Assembly (NCBI RefSeq): GCF_003854895.1
Contig: NZ_CP033966.1
Span: forward strand, 1,860,001 to 1,924,000
Source of the DNA: Pigmentiphaga sp. H8
Lineage (GTDB): Bacteria; Pseudomonadota; Gammaproteobacteria; Burkholderiales; Burkholderiaceae_B
DNA: 64,000 nucleotides
Direction of reading: 5' to 3'
Under the pieces are notes generated by a model. The model worked only from the letters and a program-made list of their open reading frames with translations. It had not been told where the DNA came from and did no database searches. This document shows, piece after piece, positions 17,682 to 25,076 of this stretch; the first letter of the stretch is position 1, and each line of letters opens with the position of its first letter. The position numbers and the translations under genes are program-made.

Positions 17682-18068
17682 CTAGCGGGGTTCCGGCCGC
17701 CGCCATAGCCACACGGCCACCGCCAGCATGATGGCGGTGGACAGCCCGGCCGTCCAGCGTGGCACGGGGGCGACGAAGAGGATGGCGGCGCACAGCACCA
17801 TGGTGGCGGTGGCGCTCCATTTGGCGCGGCGGCTGACGGAGCGGTCGGTGCGCCAGTTGCGGATCATGGCGCCGAAGAGCGGGTGGCGCTCCAGCCAGGC
17901 CAGCAGGCGGGGCGACCCCCGGGCGGCGAACCAGGCCGCCATCAGGATGAAGACCGTGGTCGGCAGGCCGGGCACGAAGATGCCGACGATGCCCAGCGCC
18001 AGGCATGCCAGCGCCACCAGCAGCATCAGGCCGCGGATGACGATGCCGGGATCGGAAGAGGGTTTCAC
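17682..18068 (-). CDS. DUF454 (YbaN family) inner membrane protein
   Basis: A 128-residue protein with three to four hydrophobic segments and the family core LGIVGIFVPGLPTTVFILMAAW (about 22-42), then FAARGSPRLLAWLERHPLFG. The E. coli homologue YbaN is about 125 residues; its function is unknown. The start is GTG 18068, in a GTGA overlap with the helicase stop, so the two are translationally coupled. Convergent with cysN. Confidence 0.85.
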   Translation of the reverse strand: MKPSSDPGIVIRGLMLLVALACLALGIVGIFVPGLPTTVFILMAAWFAARGSPRLLAWLERHPLFGAMIRNWRTDRSVSRRAKWSATATMVLCAAILFVAPVPRWTAGLSTAIMLAVAVWLWRRPEPR

Positions 18069-20212
18069 TGCCGGCCCGGGCCGCCGTCGGCGGGCAGCCA
18101 CTTGGCGAAGAGCCGGCGCGGCATGGCCGGCGAGATCCACCATTTGCGCTGCACGTTGTCCCACTGCGCGCCCAACTGCTTGGCCGCGTCCTTTTCGCCG
18201 TAGGGCACGTCCAGGTAGACGCGGGGTGGCGTGGCCGGCGCGACGGCGGCGGCCGGCCGGGCGCGCGCGGCCGCACGCGCCGCGGGCAGGTCCAGCGCAC
18301 GGATGAAATGGCTGTCGTGGCCTTGCGGCGTATACAGGAACAGCTTCTCGCTGGTCCGCGTGATGGCGACGTAGAACAGCCGGCGTTCCTCGGCCGGATC
18401 GGCATGCGCCTGCGGAAATTCGCCGTCGGCGACGAAGGGCATGTGCACGAAGCGCCATTCCTTGCCCTTGGCCGCGCGCGCGGTGGTCACGGCGAGCGGT
18501 TGCCGGTTCTTTTTCAGCGCGCCGCTGCGGCGCTGGGCCTGGTGCAGGTGGTCCAGCAGGCCGGCGGCGTCCAGGCCCGTAGCACGGGCATAGGCGATGA
18601 AACCATCGATGGAGCGGGTAACGGCCTGGGCGTCCAGCCGGTGCACGAACAGGCGCCGCGTGACGTCGGCCAGTTGCAGCTCGGTCGCGGCATGGGCCAG
18701 CAACTCGCCTGCCGAGAGCGAGGGCGCCTGGGCGATAAGGTGGTCGCAGACCTCGGCGAAGCGGGCGCGCCAGCGGCGGGTGGCGGGATCCACCGTTTCC
18801 TGCGCGTCCGTGGCGCGGCTGAGCCGGCCGCTGTAGAAATAGCGGATGGTCTCGGGGTCGGTGGCGATGGTGCGTTCGGCGTCCGCCCACTCGCCTTCCG
18901 TATAGTCCAGTCCCGCGAACAGGCCCAGCGCCCGCAGGATGGCCTTGACGTCGCCGCGCTCGCGCACCGGTGCCATCGACAGCCGGGCGATGTGCAGGAT
19001 GCCGCGCAGCATCAGGATCTCGATGCGGTCGAGATAGCTCTGGCAGCCGTCCATGGCATAGGGCAGGCCGCGCGCGATCAGCGCGTTCTCCAGGGCGATG
19101 CTCTGGTGCGCGTCGCGCAGCACGACGGCGCAGTCGGCCAGGCTGCGCGCGGCGCCCGACTCGACCAGGCCTGCCAGCGCATCGACCACCTGGCGGCAGC
19201 AGTCGTCTTCCGGTCCCGTGCCGTAGCGCACGACCTCGACCTCGGTATCTTCCTCCCGCCCGGATTGGAAGACCTGGGCCGTCAGGGCCTGGGCGCACGC
19301 GCCCAGCGTCGCGCCGCAGCGGAACGAGTTGGTCAGCGGCAGGCGCCGGGTGCCGGGGAAAAGATGCTCGAAGGCCTCGCCCATGTAGCGGGGATCGGCG
19401 CCGTTCCACGAGTGGACGACCTGCTCCTTGTCGCCGGCCGCGATGATGCGGGTACGCGGGCCGGTCAGCTTGCGCAGCAGGCTGATCTGGGCCGCGTTGG
19501 CGTCGTGCCATTCGTCCGCCACGACCAGCGCGGGGCAGGGCAGGGGCACGATCTCGCCCAGTTCATCGGCAATGGCCAGCACGTCGGTGACGAGATCGTG
19601 CTCGCTCTGGAACGCGAAGTACCCGGCATCGATCCGGCGCAGCCGTTCGTAGGTGCGGCAGATGGACAGCAGTCCGCGCGGCAGGTCGAACTCGTCGGCC
19701 AGTTCCGCGTCGGAGACGTCCTCGAAGCGGGCGAACGCCAGCGTGCCCTTGAGCCGGGACAACTGGTTGATCACGATCTCGGCGTGCAGGTTGTTCAGGT
19801 CGTAGCCGTATTCCCGATCCGCCTGCGGGTCGGCCGCGGCTTCCTCGATGGCCTCGAACACGCAGGGTCGCATGGCTTCGGCGTCGGGCAGGTAGTCCTG
19901 GGTGCCGTCGATCAGGCCTTGCGCCTGCCAGTCGGCCAGCAGCCCGCGCGCGAACTCCGCATAGGTGGCGACCCGGATCGAGCGCGACGCGCCGGCCTGA
20001 GCCAGGCGCTGCAGGAAGACCTGCCGGGCGGCCTCGGTGAAAACCAGCGCGAGGATGCCATCGGCCGGCGTGCCCTGGCGCTCGCGATAGGCCACGCACT
20101 GGGCCAGGGTCGTGGTCTTGCCCGAACCGGCCACGGCGTCGATCAGCAGGAATTGGCCGGCATGCGAGACGATCTGCCGCTGTTCCGGCGTCAGCAATAG
20201 AGGGGAACTCAT
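18065..20212 (-). CDS. UvrD/Rep-like SF1A helicase with C-terminal DUF5710-like domain
   Basis: A 715-residue helicase. Motifs are Walker A AVAGSGKTTT (about 26-35), motif II VVADEWHDAN, motif III AAGDKEQVVHSWNGAD, a motif V-like TTARAAKGKEW and motif VI RRLFYVAITRTSEKL. DEWHD replaces the DEFQD/DEYQD usual in UvrD, and the histidine of the TxHxxKGLE motif is missing. After an Ala-rich linker, residues about 664-700 (VYLDVPYGEKDAAKQLGAQW, then RKWW) resemble DUF5710, a small domain also found in plasmid primases. Role unknown; DNA repair or replication-fork work is likely. Confidence 0.85.
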   Translation of the reverse strand: MSSPLLLTPEQRQIVSHAGQFLLIDAVAGSGKTTTLAQCVAYRERQGTPADGILALVFTEAARQVFLQRLAQAGASRSIRVATYAEFARGLLADWQAQGLIDGTQDYLPDAEAMRPCVFEAIEEAAADPQADREYGYDLNNLHAEIVINQLSRLKGTLAFARFEDVSDAELADEFDLPRGLLSICRTYERLRRIDAGYFAFQSEHDLVTDVLAIADELGEIVPLPCPALVVADEWHDANAAQISLLRKLTGPRTRIIAAGDKEQVVHSWNGADPRYMGEAFEHLFPGTRRLPLTNSFRCGATLGACAQALTAQVFQSGREEDTEVEVVRYGTGPEDDCCRQVVDALAGLVESGAARSLADCAVVLRDAHQSIALENALIARGLPYAMDGCQSYLDRIEILMLRGILHIARLSMAPVRERGDVKAILRALGLFAGLDYTEGEWADAERTIATDPETIRYFYSGRLSRATDAQETVDPATRRWRARFAEVCDHLIAQAPSLSAGELLAHAATELQLADVTRRLFVHRLDAQAVTRSIDGFIAYARATGLDAAGLLDHLHQAQRRSGALKKNRQPLAVTTARAAKGKEWRFVHMPFVADGEFPQAHADPAEERRLFYVAITRTSEKLFLYTPQGHDSHFIRALDLPAARAAARARPAAAVAPATPPRVYLDVPYGEKDAAKQLGAQWDNVQRKWWISPAMPRRLFAKWLPADGGPGRQ

Positions 20213-20243
20213 GGCCGGAAGTGTAAACCGCCGGCCTTGGATG

Positions 20244-21005
20244 CTAGATGCCCAGGCCGCCCAGCGATTTGCCGCCGTCCACGAACAAGGTCTGGCCGGT
20301 AATGAACTTCGTGGCGGGCGAGGCGAAGAACTCGATGGCGACGGCGATGTCGTCCGGCGTCGCCGGCGCGCCGCCGGGCTCCAGCGCCACGGCTTTCGCG
20401 TACTGGTCGGGTGGCATGGTGCGCGTCATCGGGGTATCGGTGAAGCCGGGCGCGATCGAATTGACCGCGATGCGGCGCGCGCGTAGTTCCAGCGCCATGG
20501 CCCGGGTCAGGCCGATCACCCCGGCCTTGGAGGCGACATAGTCGGCGAAGCCGTAGCCGCCCAGCGCGCCCCGCGACGATACCGTCACGATGCGACCGCC
20601 GGGGAGCATGCGGCGGGCGCCTTCCTGCGCGGGCACGAACACGCCCAGCAGGTTGACGTCGACGGTGCGCCGGAAATCCTCGTCCGAGATTTCGTCGAAC
20701 TGGCGCGGCGTGTAGACGCCCGCCGCGCAGACGACCACGTCGACGCGGCCTTCGCCATCCATGATGCCGGCCACGGTCTCGCGGTCGCGCACGTCGGCCA
20801 CGTAGCCGCGCGCGTCCAGCCCGAGCGCCGACAATTCCCCCGCCGCCGCCCGGACCCGGTCCTCGCCCAGGTCCAGAAGGGCCACCCTGAATCCCGCCAG
20901 GGCCAGGCGCCGGGCCGCCGCGTAGCCGATGCCCGAGGCGCCGCCGGTGACGTAGGCGACCTCCTTGCCGATGGGGGGAACGTCGTGCATGGCTTGCTCC
21001 TTCAT
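20244..21005 (-). CDS. Short-chain dehydrogenase/reductase
   Basis: A 253-residue classical SDR. It has the NAD(P) motif TGGASGIG (about 20-27), NAG-like CAAG, a catalytic serine in VTVSSRGALGG, and YVASK with the active Tyr and Lys. The C-terminus GQTLFVDGGKSLGG is typical. The acidic residue in LLDLGEDR after beta-2 suggests NAD preference. It follows the porin by 13 bp and probably oxidises the compound imported by the porin/Bug pair. An alternative start is ATG 20990. Confidence 0.85.
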   Translation of the reverse strand: MKEQAMHDVPPIGKEVAYVTGGASGIGYAAARRLALAGFRVALLDLGEDRVRAAAGELSALGLDARGYVADVRDRETVAGIMDGEGRVDVVVCAAGVYTPRQFDEISDEDFRRTVDVNLLGVFVPAQEGARRMLPGGRIVTVSSRGALGGYGFADYVASKAGVIGLTRAMALELRARRIAVNSIAPGFTDTPMTRTMPPDQYAKAVALEPGGAPATPDDIAVAIEFFASPATKFITGQTLFVDGGKSLGGLGI

Positions 21006-21018
21006 CGCGCCGTGGCGC

Positions 21019-22083
21019 TCAGAACTGATGGTTGATACCGACGCTGAACGCGCGGTTGCCCGCCGTCATGTTGCCGATGTCGTTGGCGTTCCACACCCGG
21101 TAGAAGCCCGTGGGCGAGGTGTTGGAGGCCTTGTTGTCGATATAGGCGTACGACGTGTACAGGCTGGTGCGCTTGGACAGCGAATAAACGTAGCCGATCG
21201 CGTATTGCTGCGCGTCGAAGTTGTCGGCCGACCGGTCGTTCTTGTTGATGTAGGAAAGGATCAGCCGCCCCTGGCCGATCGGTACCACCGCGCCCACCAG
21301 GATGTCCTGGGACTTGTAGTTGGGGGTGCCGGGCACGATGGCGCCGCGGTTGATGACGTAGTTCAGGTAGCCGATTACCGGGCCGAAGTCGTAGCGGATG
21401 CCCAGGAAGGTTTCCTTCGCGTCCTTGCCGGGGCCGTTCGCGTCCTTGGCATAGGCGTAGGCGATCTTGCCGCGCAAGGGGCCGCGCACATAGCCCAGCG
21501 CAGCGCCGTACTGGTCGTTCTGGCTGCCGTTCGTGGTCTCGCCCGGCGCGTACGAACCCTCCAGTTCCAGGCCGTGCAGCGATGGCGAGTTGTACTTCAC
21601 CGCGTTGTCGAAGCGGTTGCTGCCGCCGCGCCCGCCGGCCGAGATCAGGTTCGCCGACGTGCCGGCCATGCCGGTCGAGAACGGGTCGAGTTCCGCCTGG
21701 GCCACGGCCAGCGTGGTGTATTGTCGGCCCAGCGTGAGGCGGCCATAGGGCGTGCCCAGCCCGACCAGCGCCTGCCGGCCGAACAGGGTGCCGCCCTGGC
21801 CTGACATGCCGGTGTCCATCAGGACGCCGGCCTCCAGCGCGAAGAAGGCGCTCAGGCCCGAGCCCAGGTTCTCCTGGCCGCGGAAACCCAGGCGCGAGCC
21901 GGACATCATGCCGCTGGTGAGCTTGTTGCGCGAGCCGTCGGCGGCGCCGCTTTCATGGACGAAGCCCATGTCGGCGATGCCGTACAGGGTGAGGCCCGTG
22001 GTCTGGGCGTGGGCGGAGCCCGCGCCCGCCAGCAGGCAGGCGAACGCGTACCGCTTCATGGTGGTGTGACCGACCTTGAACAT
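21019..22083 (-). CDS. Gram-negative general porin (betaproteobacterial OmpC/Omp32 type)
   Basis: A 354-residue outer-membrane porin. A signal peptide (MKRYAFACLLAGAGSAHAQ, starting at residue 9) precedes LTLYGIADMGFVHESG, the usual first strand of beta-proteobacterial trimeric porins. It also has the constriction segment LGRQYTTLAVAQAELDPF and ends in phenylalanine (GINHQF), the outer-membrane sorting signal. ATG 22083 has GGAAG six bases upstream; ATG 22059 gives a cleaner signal sequence. Sits between a Bug receptor gene and an SDR gene. Confidence 0.92.
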   Translation of the reverse strand: MFKVGHTTMKRYAFACLLAGAGSAHAQTTGLTLYGIADMGFVHESGAADGSRNKLTSGMMSGSRLGFRGQENLGSGLSAFFALEAGVLMDTGMSGQGGTLFGRQALVGLGTPYGRLTLGRQYTTLAVAQAELDPFSTGMAGTSANLISAGGRGGSNRFDNAVKYNSPSLHGLELEGSYAPGETTNGSQNDQYGAALGYVRGPLRGKIAYAYAKDANGPGKDAKETFLGIRYDFGPVIGYLNYVINRGAIVPGTPNYKSQDILVGAVVPIGQGRLILSYINKNDRSADNFDAQQYAIGYVYSLSKRTSLYTSYAYIDNKASNTSPTGFYRVWNANDIGNMTAGNRAFSVGINHQF

Positions 22084-22132
22084 TGTTGTCTTCCAAAGGA
22101 GAAAGCGTGCCCGTGCGTGGGCAGGGGAGGGG

Positions 22133-22167
22133 CGCGGGCGACCAGCCCCCCGGCGTGGTCGCCCGCG
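22133..22167 (-). other. 12-bp perfect-stem hairpin between receptor and porin genes
   Basis: CGCGGGCGACCA (22133-22144) and TGGTCGCCCGCG (22156-22167) pair perfectly around an 11-base loop, in the 92-bp gap after the Bug stop. With no U-tract it is more likely an RNA-stabilising or partial-attenuation structure that sets the receptor:porin ratio than a full terminator. Confidence 0.5.
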
Positions 22168-22175
22168 TACGGCGC

Positions 22176-23165
22176 TCAGTTGGCCTGGATGCCGAATTCC
22201 TTGATGATGCGGGCGTAGCGGGTGTCCTCGGCGGCGATGCGCCGGGCCAGCGCGTCGGGCGTGCCGCCCGTGGGCGTCAGCCCCATCACGGCCGCGCGGG
22301 AAACGATGTCCGGCATCCTGATGATCTCGTTCACCGCCGCGTTCAGCTTCTGCACGACCTCGGCCGGCAAGCCGCGCGGCCCGAGCAGGGCCTGCCAGGC
22401 GCCGACCTCGACGTTCTTGTAGCCCAGCTCGGCGAAGGTGGGGACCTCGGGCGCGAAGGGCGAGCGCTGCGGGTCGGCCACGGCCAGCAGGTGCAGCTTG
22501 CCGTTGGCGACGTACGAGGTGATGGGGCCGAGGGTGGTGTACATCAGCGGGACCTGTCCGCCCACCAGGTCGACGATGGCCGGCGCGCTGCCGCGATACG
22601 GGATCTGGTTGATCCGGGTGCCGGCGGCCTTGTCGAACAGCTCGGCCAGGATGTGCATGGGCGATCCCGCGCCGGGGCTGGCATAGCTTTGCAGCGTGCC
22701 CGCCTTCACGCCCGCCACCACTTCCTTGACCGACTTCACGCCGGATTGCTGGGAGCTGGCCAGGAACAGCGACTGCGTACCGATCTCCGCGATGGGCGTG
22801 AAGTCCGCCTGGGCGTTGTAGTCGGCGCCGGTGCCGGGCTTGAGGACGTGCGGCACGATGGCCAGCGTGTTGGGCGCCAGCAGCAGCGTGTAGCCATCGG
22901 CGGCGGCTCGGGCCACGTAGGCGCTGCCGATCGAGCCGGCCGCGCCGCTGCGGTTCTCGACCACGACGGGTTGGCCCCATTTGGCGCTGAGCTTCTCGCC
23001 TATCCAGCGGGCCAGGACGTCGGTGTCGCCGCCCGCGGGATAGGCGACGATGATCTTGACGGGTTTGTCGGGATAGCCGGCCGCCGCGGCGGGAGCGGAC
23101 AGCGCGGCGAGGGAAACCGCCGCGGCGAAGGCGGCGAGCGTGGTGCGTCTTGCGAGATCGGTCAT
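22176..23165 (-). CDS. Bug/TctC-family periplasmic solute receptor
   Basis: A 329-residue periplasmic binding protein of the tripartite tricarboxylate transporter (TTT) family. A signal peptide ends about APAAAAG. Family motifs are YPDKPVKIIVAYPAGGDTDVLAR, VVENRSGAAGSIG, AADGYTLLLAPNT, YRGSAPAIVDLVGGQ and VPTFAELG. ATG 23165 fits AGGG six bases upstream; ATG 23171 abuts it. Ligands of Bug proteins vary and are not predictable here. First gene of a receptor-porin-dehydrogenase unit opposite a GntR gene. Confidence 0.9.
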   Translation of the reverse strand: MTDLARRTTLAAFAAAVSLAALSAPAAAAGYPDKPVKIIVAYPAGGDTDVLARWIGEKLSAKWGQPVVVENRSGAAGSIGSAYVARAAADGYTLLLAPNTLAIVPHVLKPGTGADYNAQADFTPIAEIGTQSLFLASSQQSGVKSVKEVVAGVKAGTLQSYASPGAGSPMHILAELFDKAAGTRINQIPYRGSAPAIVDLVGGQVPLMYTTLGPITSYVANGKLHLLAVADPQRSPFAPEVPTFAELGYKNVEVGAWQALLGPRGLPAEVVQKLNAAVNEIIRMPDIVSRAAVMGLTPTGGTPDALARRIAAEDTRYARIIKEFGIQAN

Positions 23166-23171
23166 GGCCAT

Positions 23172-23366
23172 CCCTGTAAGCCCTAGGAGTAATTTATATG
23201 AACTACTTAAAATATAAGAAGTGTGGAAAATATAAATTATTTGTTGTTGTATGAATTTAGGGAAAAACCCTGGCCTTACGCGAACCACCCATGAAACAAG
23301 GTCATGGGCTAAAATTTATGAATAACGTATTTTGTATATATTCAACCGTCGTCGGAGCGGTACCTC
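23172..23366. promoter_or_regulatory. AT-rich divergent promoter region with a GntR-like operator
   Basis: This 195-bp gap between the Bug and GntR genes is strikingly AT-rich from 23187 to 23255 and from 23311 to 23345. TTGTATATATTCAA (23332-23345) matches its reverse complement at 12 of 14 positions and ends 21 bp before the GntR start, a good candidate autoregulatory operator. Specific -35/-10 pairs cannot be singled out among the many AT-rich hexamers. Confidence 0.5.
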
Positions 23367-24086
23367 ATGCGATCAGCCGAAACGCCCGCCAAGGCCCGGA
23401 CGCCCGCCCCCAAGGCACCTTCGGAGACCATGTCCGAACGGGCGTACCAGCACCTGCGCGCCGACGTGATCGCCGGCGCGCTGGCGCCCGGCCAGAAGCT
23501 CAGGCTGCAGGCCTTGCAGCAGCGCTACGAACTGGGCATCAGCCCCATACGCGAAGCCCTCATGCAGCTGTCCGGCGAAGGCCTGGTCAGCAACGACGGC
23601 CAGCGCGGCTTCAGCGTGTCGCCGTTGTCCAAGGAGGACATGCTCGACCTGATGCATGCGCGCACCTCGGTGGAGACGCTGCTGCTCCAGGACGCGATCG
23701 AACACGGCGACGACGACTGGGGCGCCAGCATCACGGCCGCCTACTACAAGCTGACGCGGGCGCGCCTGCCCCAGGATCCCAACGACCTGGTGGCGGTGGA
23801 GCTGTGGGAAGCGGCCCACCGGGGTTTCCACGCCGCGCTGCTGGCCGCCGCGCGGTCGAAGTGGCTGATGCGCATCGACGAGCAATTGATCGATCATTCC
23901 GAACGCTACCGCAGGATCCGGCTGGCCTATACGGCCTCGGCGCAACAACTCGAGGACGATGTGATGAGCGAACACGCGCAGTTGATGGAGGCAGCCCTGG
24001 CCCGCAACGCCGGCCTGGCCTGCGAGCTGCTGCGCACCCACTTGATGCGGACCGCGCAGGTGCTGGGCGAGCGCTTCGCCGAATAG
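23367..24086 (+). CDS. GntR-family transcriptional regulator (FadR/FCD subfamily)
   Basis: A 239-residue regulator. The winged helix covers about residues 20-85 (SERAYQHLRADVIAGALAPG, then LGISPIREALMQLSGEGLV), followed by an all-helical FCD domain from about 95. The FCD sequence includes ARTSVETLLLQDAI and two histidines (AHRGFHAAL) that may bind metal. Such proteins usually repress a nearby catabolic operon until a small organic acid binds. Its target is probably the divergent Bug-porin-SDR unit. Confidence 0.9.
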   Translation: MRSAETPAKARTPAPKAPSETMSERAYQHLRADVIAGALAPGQKLRLQALQQRYELGISPIREALMQLSGEGLVSNDGQRGFSVSPLSKEDMLDLMHARTSVETLLLQDAIEHGDDDWGASITAAYYKLTRARLPQDPNDLVAVELWEAAHRGFHAALLAAARSKWLMRIDEQLIDHSERYRRIRLAYTASAQQLEDDVMSEHAQLMEAALARNAGLACELLRTHLMRTAQVLGERFAE

Positions 24087-24089
24087 GCG

Positions 24090-24887
24090 CTAGCGGCAGG
24101 TCCGCGCCACCAGCGACTCCAACTGCCCGTACCAGGCGTGGGCCGGGTCGGCCAGCATCAGGTGGGTGTCGAAGTGATCCAGGTCCTGCCAGGCATGCAG
24201 GCCGGCGCCGGCGGGCTGGCGTTTCAACAGTTCGTGCATGCGCGTGTTGGCGCCGATCACGCGGGCGCTGTCCCGTTCCCCGTAGCTCGACATCATCGGC
24301 ACGAGATTGCCGGCGGTCCAACTGATGGCGCTCATCAGCGCGTCCTCGCGCGGCTGTTCCAGCAGAGTGGAGTACACCCGTTCTTCAAGGCTGCCGGGCT
24401 CGGGGCGGGGGTCGTGCAGGTCCATGACGCCGCTGATGGGCAGGCAGCCGCGGATGTCGCCGGGCGGCACGCCCGCCTGTTCCAGCGCCGGCTTGCGCAG
24501 GGCCGCCATCGCCGCGGTGCCGCCGCCGGCCGAGTGTCCCGATAGATAGAGATTCCGGCAGTCGCCCCCCCACTTGCCCACGGTCCGCCGCAGCTCGCCC
24601 AGCAGCAGGGCCGCGTCGTCGTACGCGGCGGGCAGCCGGTGGCGGGGCGCCAGGCGGTAGGTGGGCGCGACGAACAGCAGCCCCCGCCGGATCACGGCCT
24701 CGGCCATGAAGTGCACATATTCCTTGTAGCCGTTGGTCCAGCCGCCGCCGTGCCAGAACACCAGCACCGGCGCGTCGCGCATGCCAGGGGCGGCGAACAC
24801 GTCGTAGCGGTGCTGGGGATCGGGCCCGTAGGCCTGGTCCCGGGCGAGCAGGGAACTGGCATCCAGGCCGCGAGCCCATTCCAGCAC
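24090..24887 (-). CDS. Alpha/beta hydrolase (HSL/acetylesterase type) with a 5' poly-G tract
   Basis: A 265-residue hydrolase (from GTG 24887) with the oxyanion motif FWHGGGWTNG (about 44-53), nucleophile elbow SGHSAGGG (about S118) and a C-terminal DHFDTH supplying the histidine. It resembles kynurenine formamidase-like and carboxylesterase proteins. The coding frame stays open upstream of 24887 to a run of 12 C on the coding strand (24943-24954 as G), just behind ATG 24957. That ATG is out of frame with the gene as sequenced. With 11 or 14 bases in the run it would open the full gene, so the true start and expression state are uncertain. Confidence 0.75.
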   Translation of the reverse strand: MLEWARGLDASSLLARDQAYGPDPQHRYDVFAAPGMRDAPVLVFWHGGGWTNGYKEYVHFMAEAVIRRGLLFVAPTYRLAPRHRLPAAYDDAALLLGELRRTVGKWGGDCRNLYLSGHSAGGGTAAMAALRKPALEQAGVPPGDIRGCLPISGVMDLHDPRPEPGSLEERVYSTLLEQPREDALMSAISWTAGNLVPMMSSYGERDSARVIGANTRMHELLKRQPAGAGLHAWQDLDHFDTHLMLADPAHAWYGQLESLVARTCR

Positions 24888-24942
24888 CGTGTCTTCATAG
24901 CGCTGCGCGGCGGGAAAAGGCAGGGGAGGTTGCGCGGGGAGT

Positions 24943-24954
24943 GGGGGGGGGGGG
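24943..24954. repeat. G12 homopolymer tract, candidate phase-variation site
   Basis: Twelve consecutive G on the given strand read as C12 directly after ATG (24957-24955, reverse strand). This is much the longest homopolymer in the window. Bordetella controls bvgS and fim genes through C-tract slippage, so the genus has precedent. It could also be a sequencing length error. Confidence 0.6.
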
Positions 24955-25052
24955 CATGGCTCGTCTCATTAATTTCTAATTAATTATAGAAATTATATAT
25001 TTTTAAGAAAATATTTTTTGTTGTGTGACGAACAGTCAATTGTGTCGGAATG

Positions 25053-25068
25053 CTGTATGGATATACAG
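25053..25068. promoter_or_regulatory. LexA (SOS) box
   Basis: CTGTATGGATATACAG is a CTG-N10-CAG site with perfect 6-bp arms, flanked by G and TA much as in the consensus. It overlaps a plausible promoter, TTGTGT (25040-25045), 16 bp, TATACA (25062-25067). It sits 8 bp before the GTG chosen for the radical SAM gene. Confidence 0.75.
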
Positions 25069-25076
25069 TATTCCGG

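Noticed and set aside
17682..19511. 609-codon reverse-strand frame covering DUF454 and part of the helicase
   Set aside because: Residues before the DUF454 start are Arg/Pro/Gly-rich antisense-type translation of the helicase in another frame. Only the part from GTG 18068 is a real gene.
18308..20200. 630-codon forward frame opposite the helicase gene
   Set aside because: Composition is typical of a shadow frame in GC-rich DNA, and the reverse strand has a complete set of helicase motifs.
25050..25076. ATG 25050 as start of the radical SAM gene
   Set aside because: The LexA box and the best -10 element lie inside the added codons, and the extra residues have no family match.
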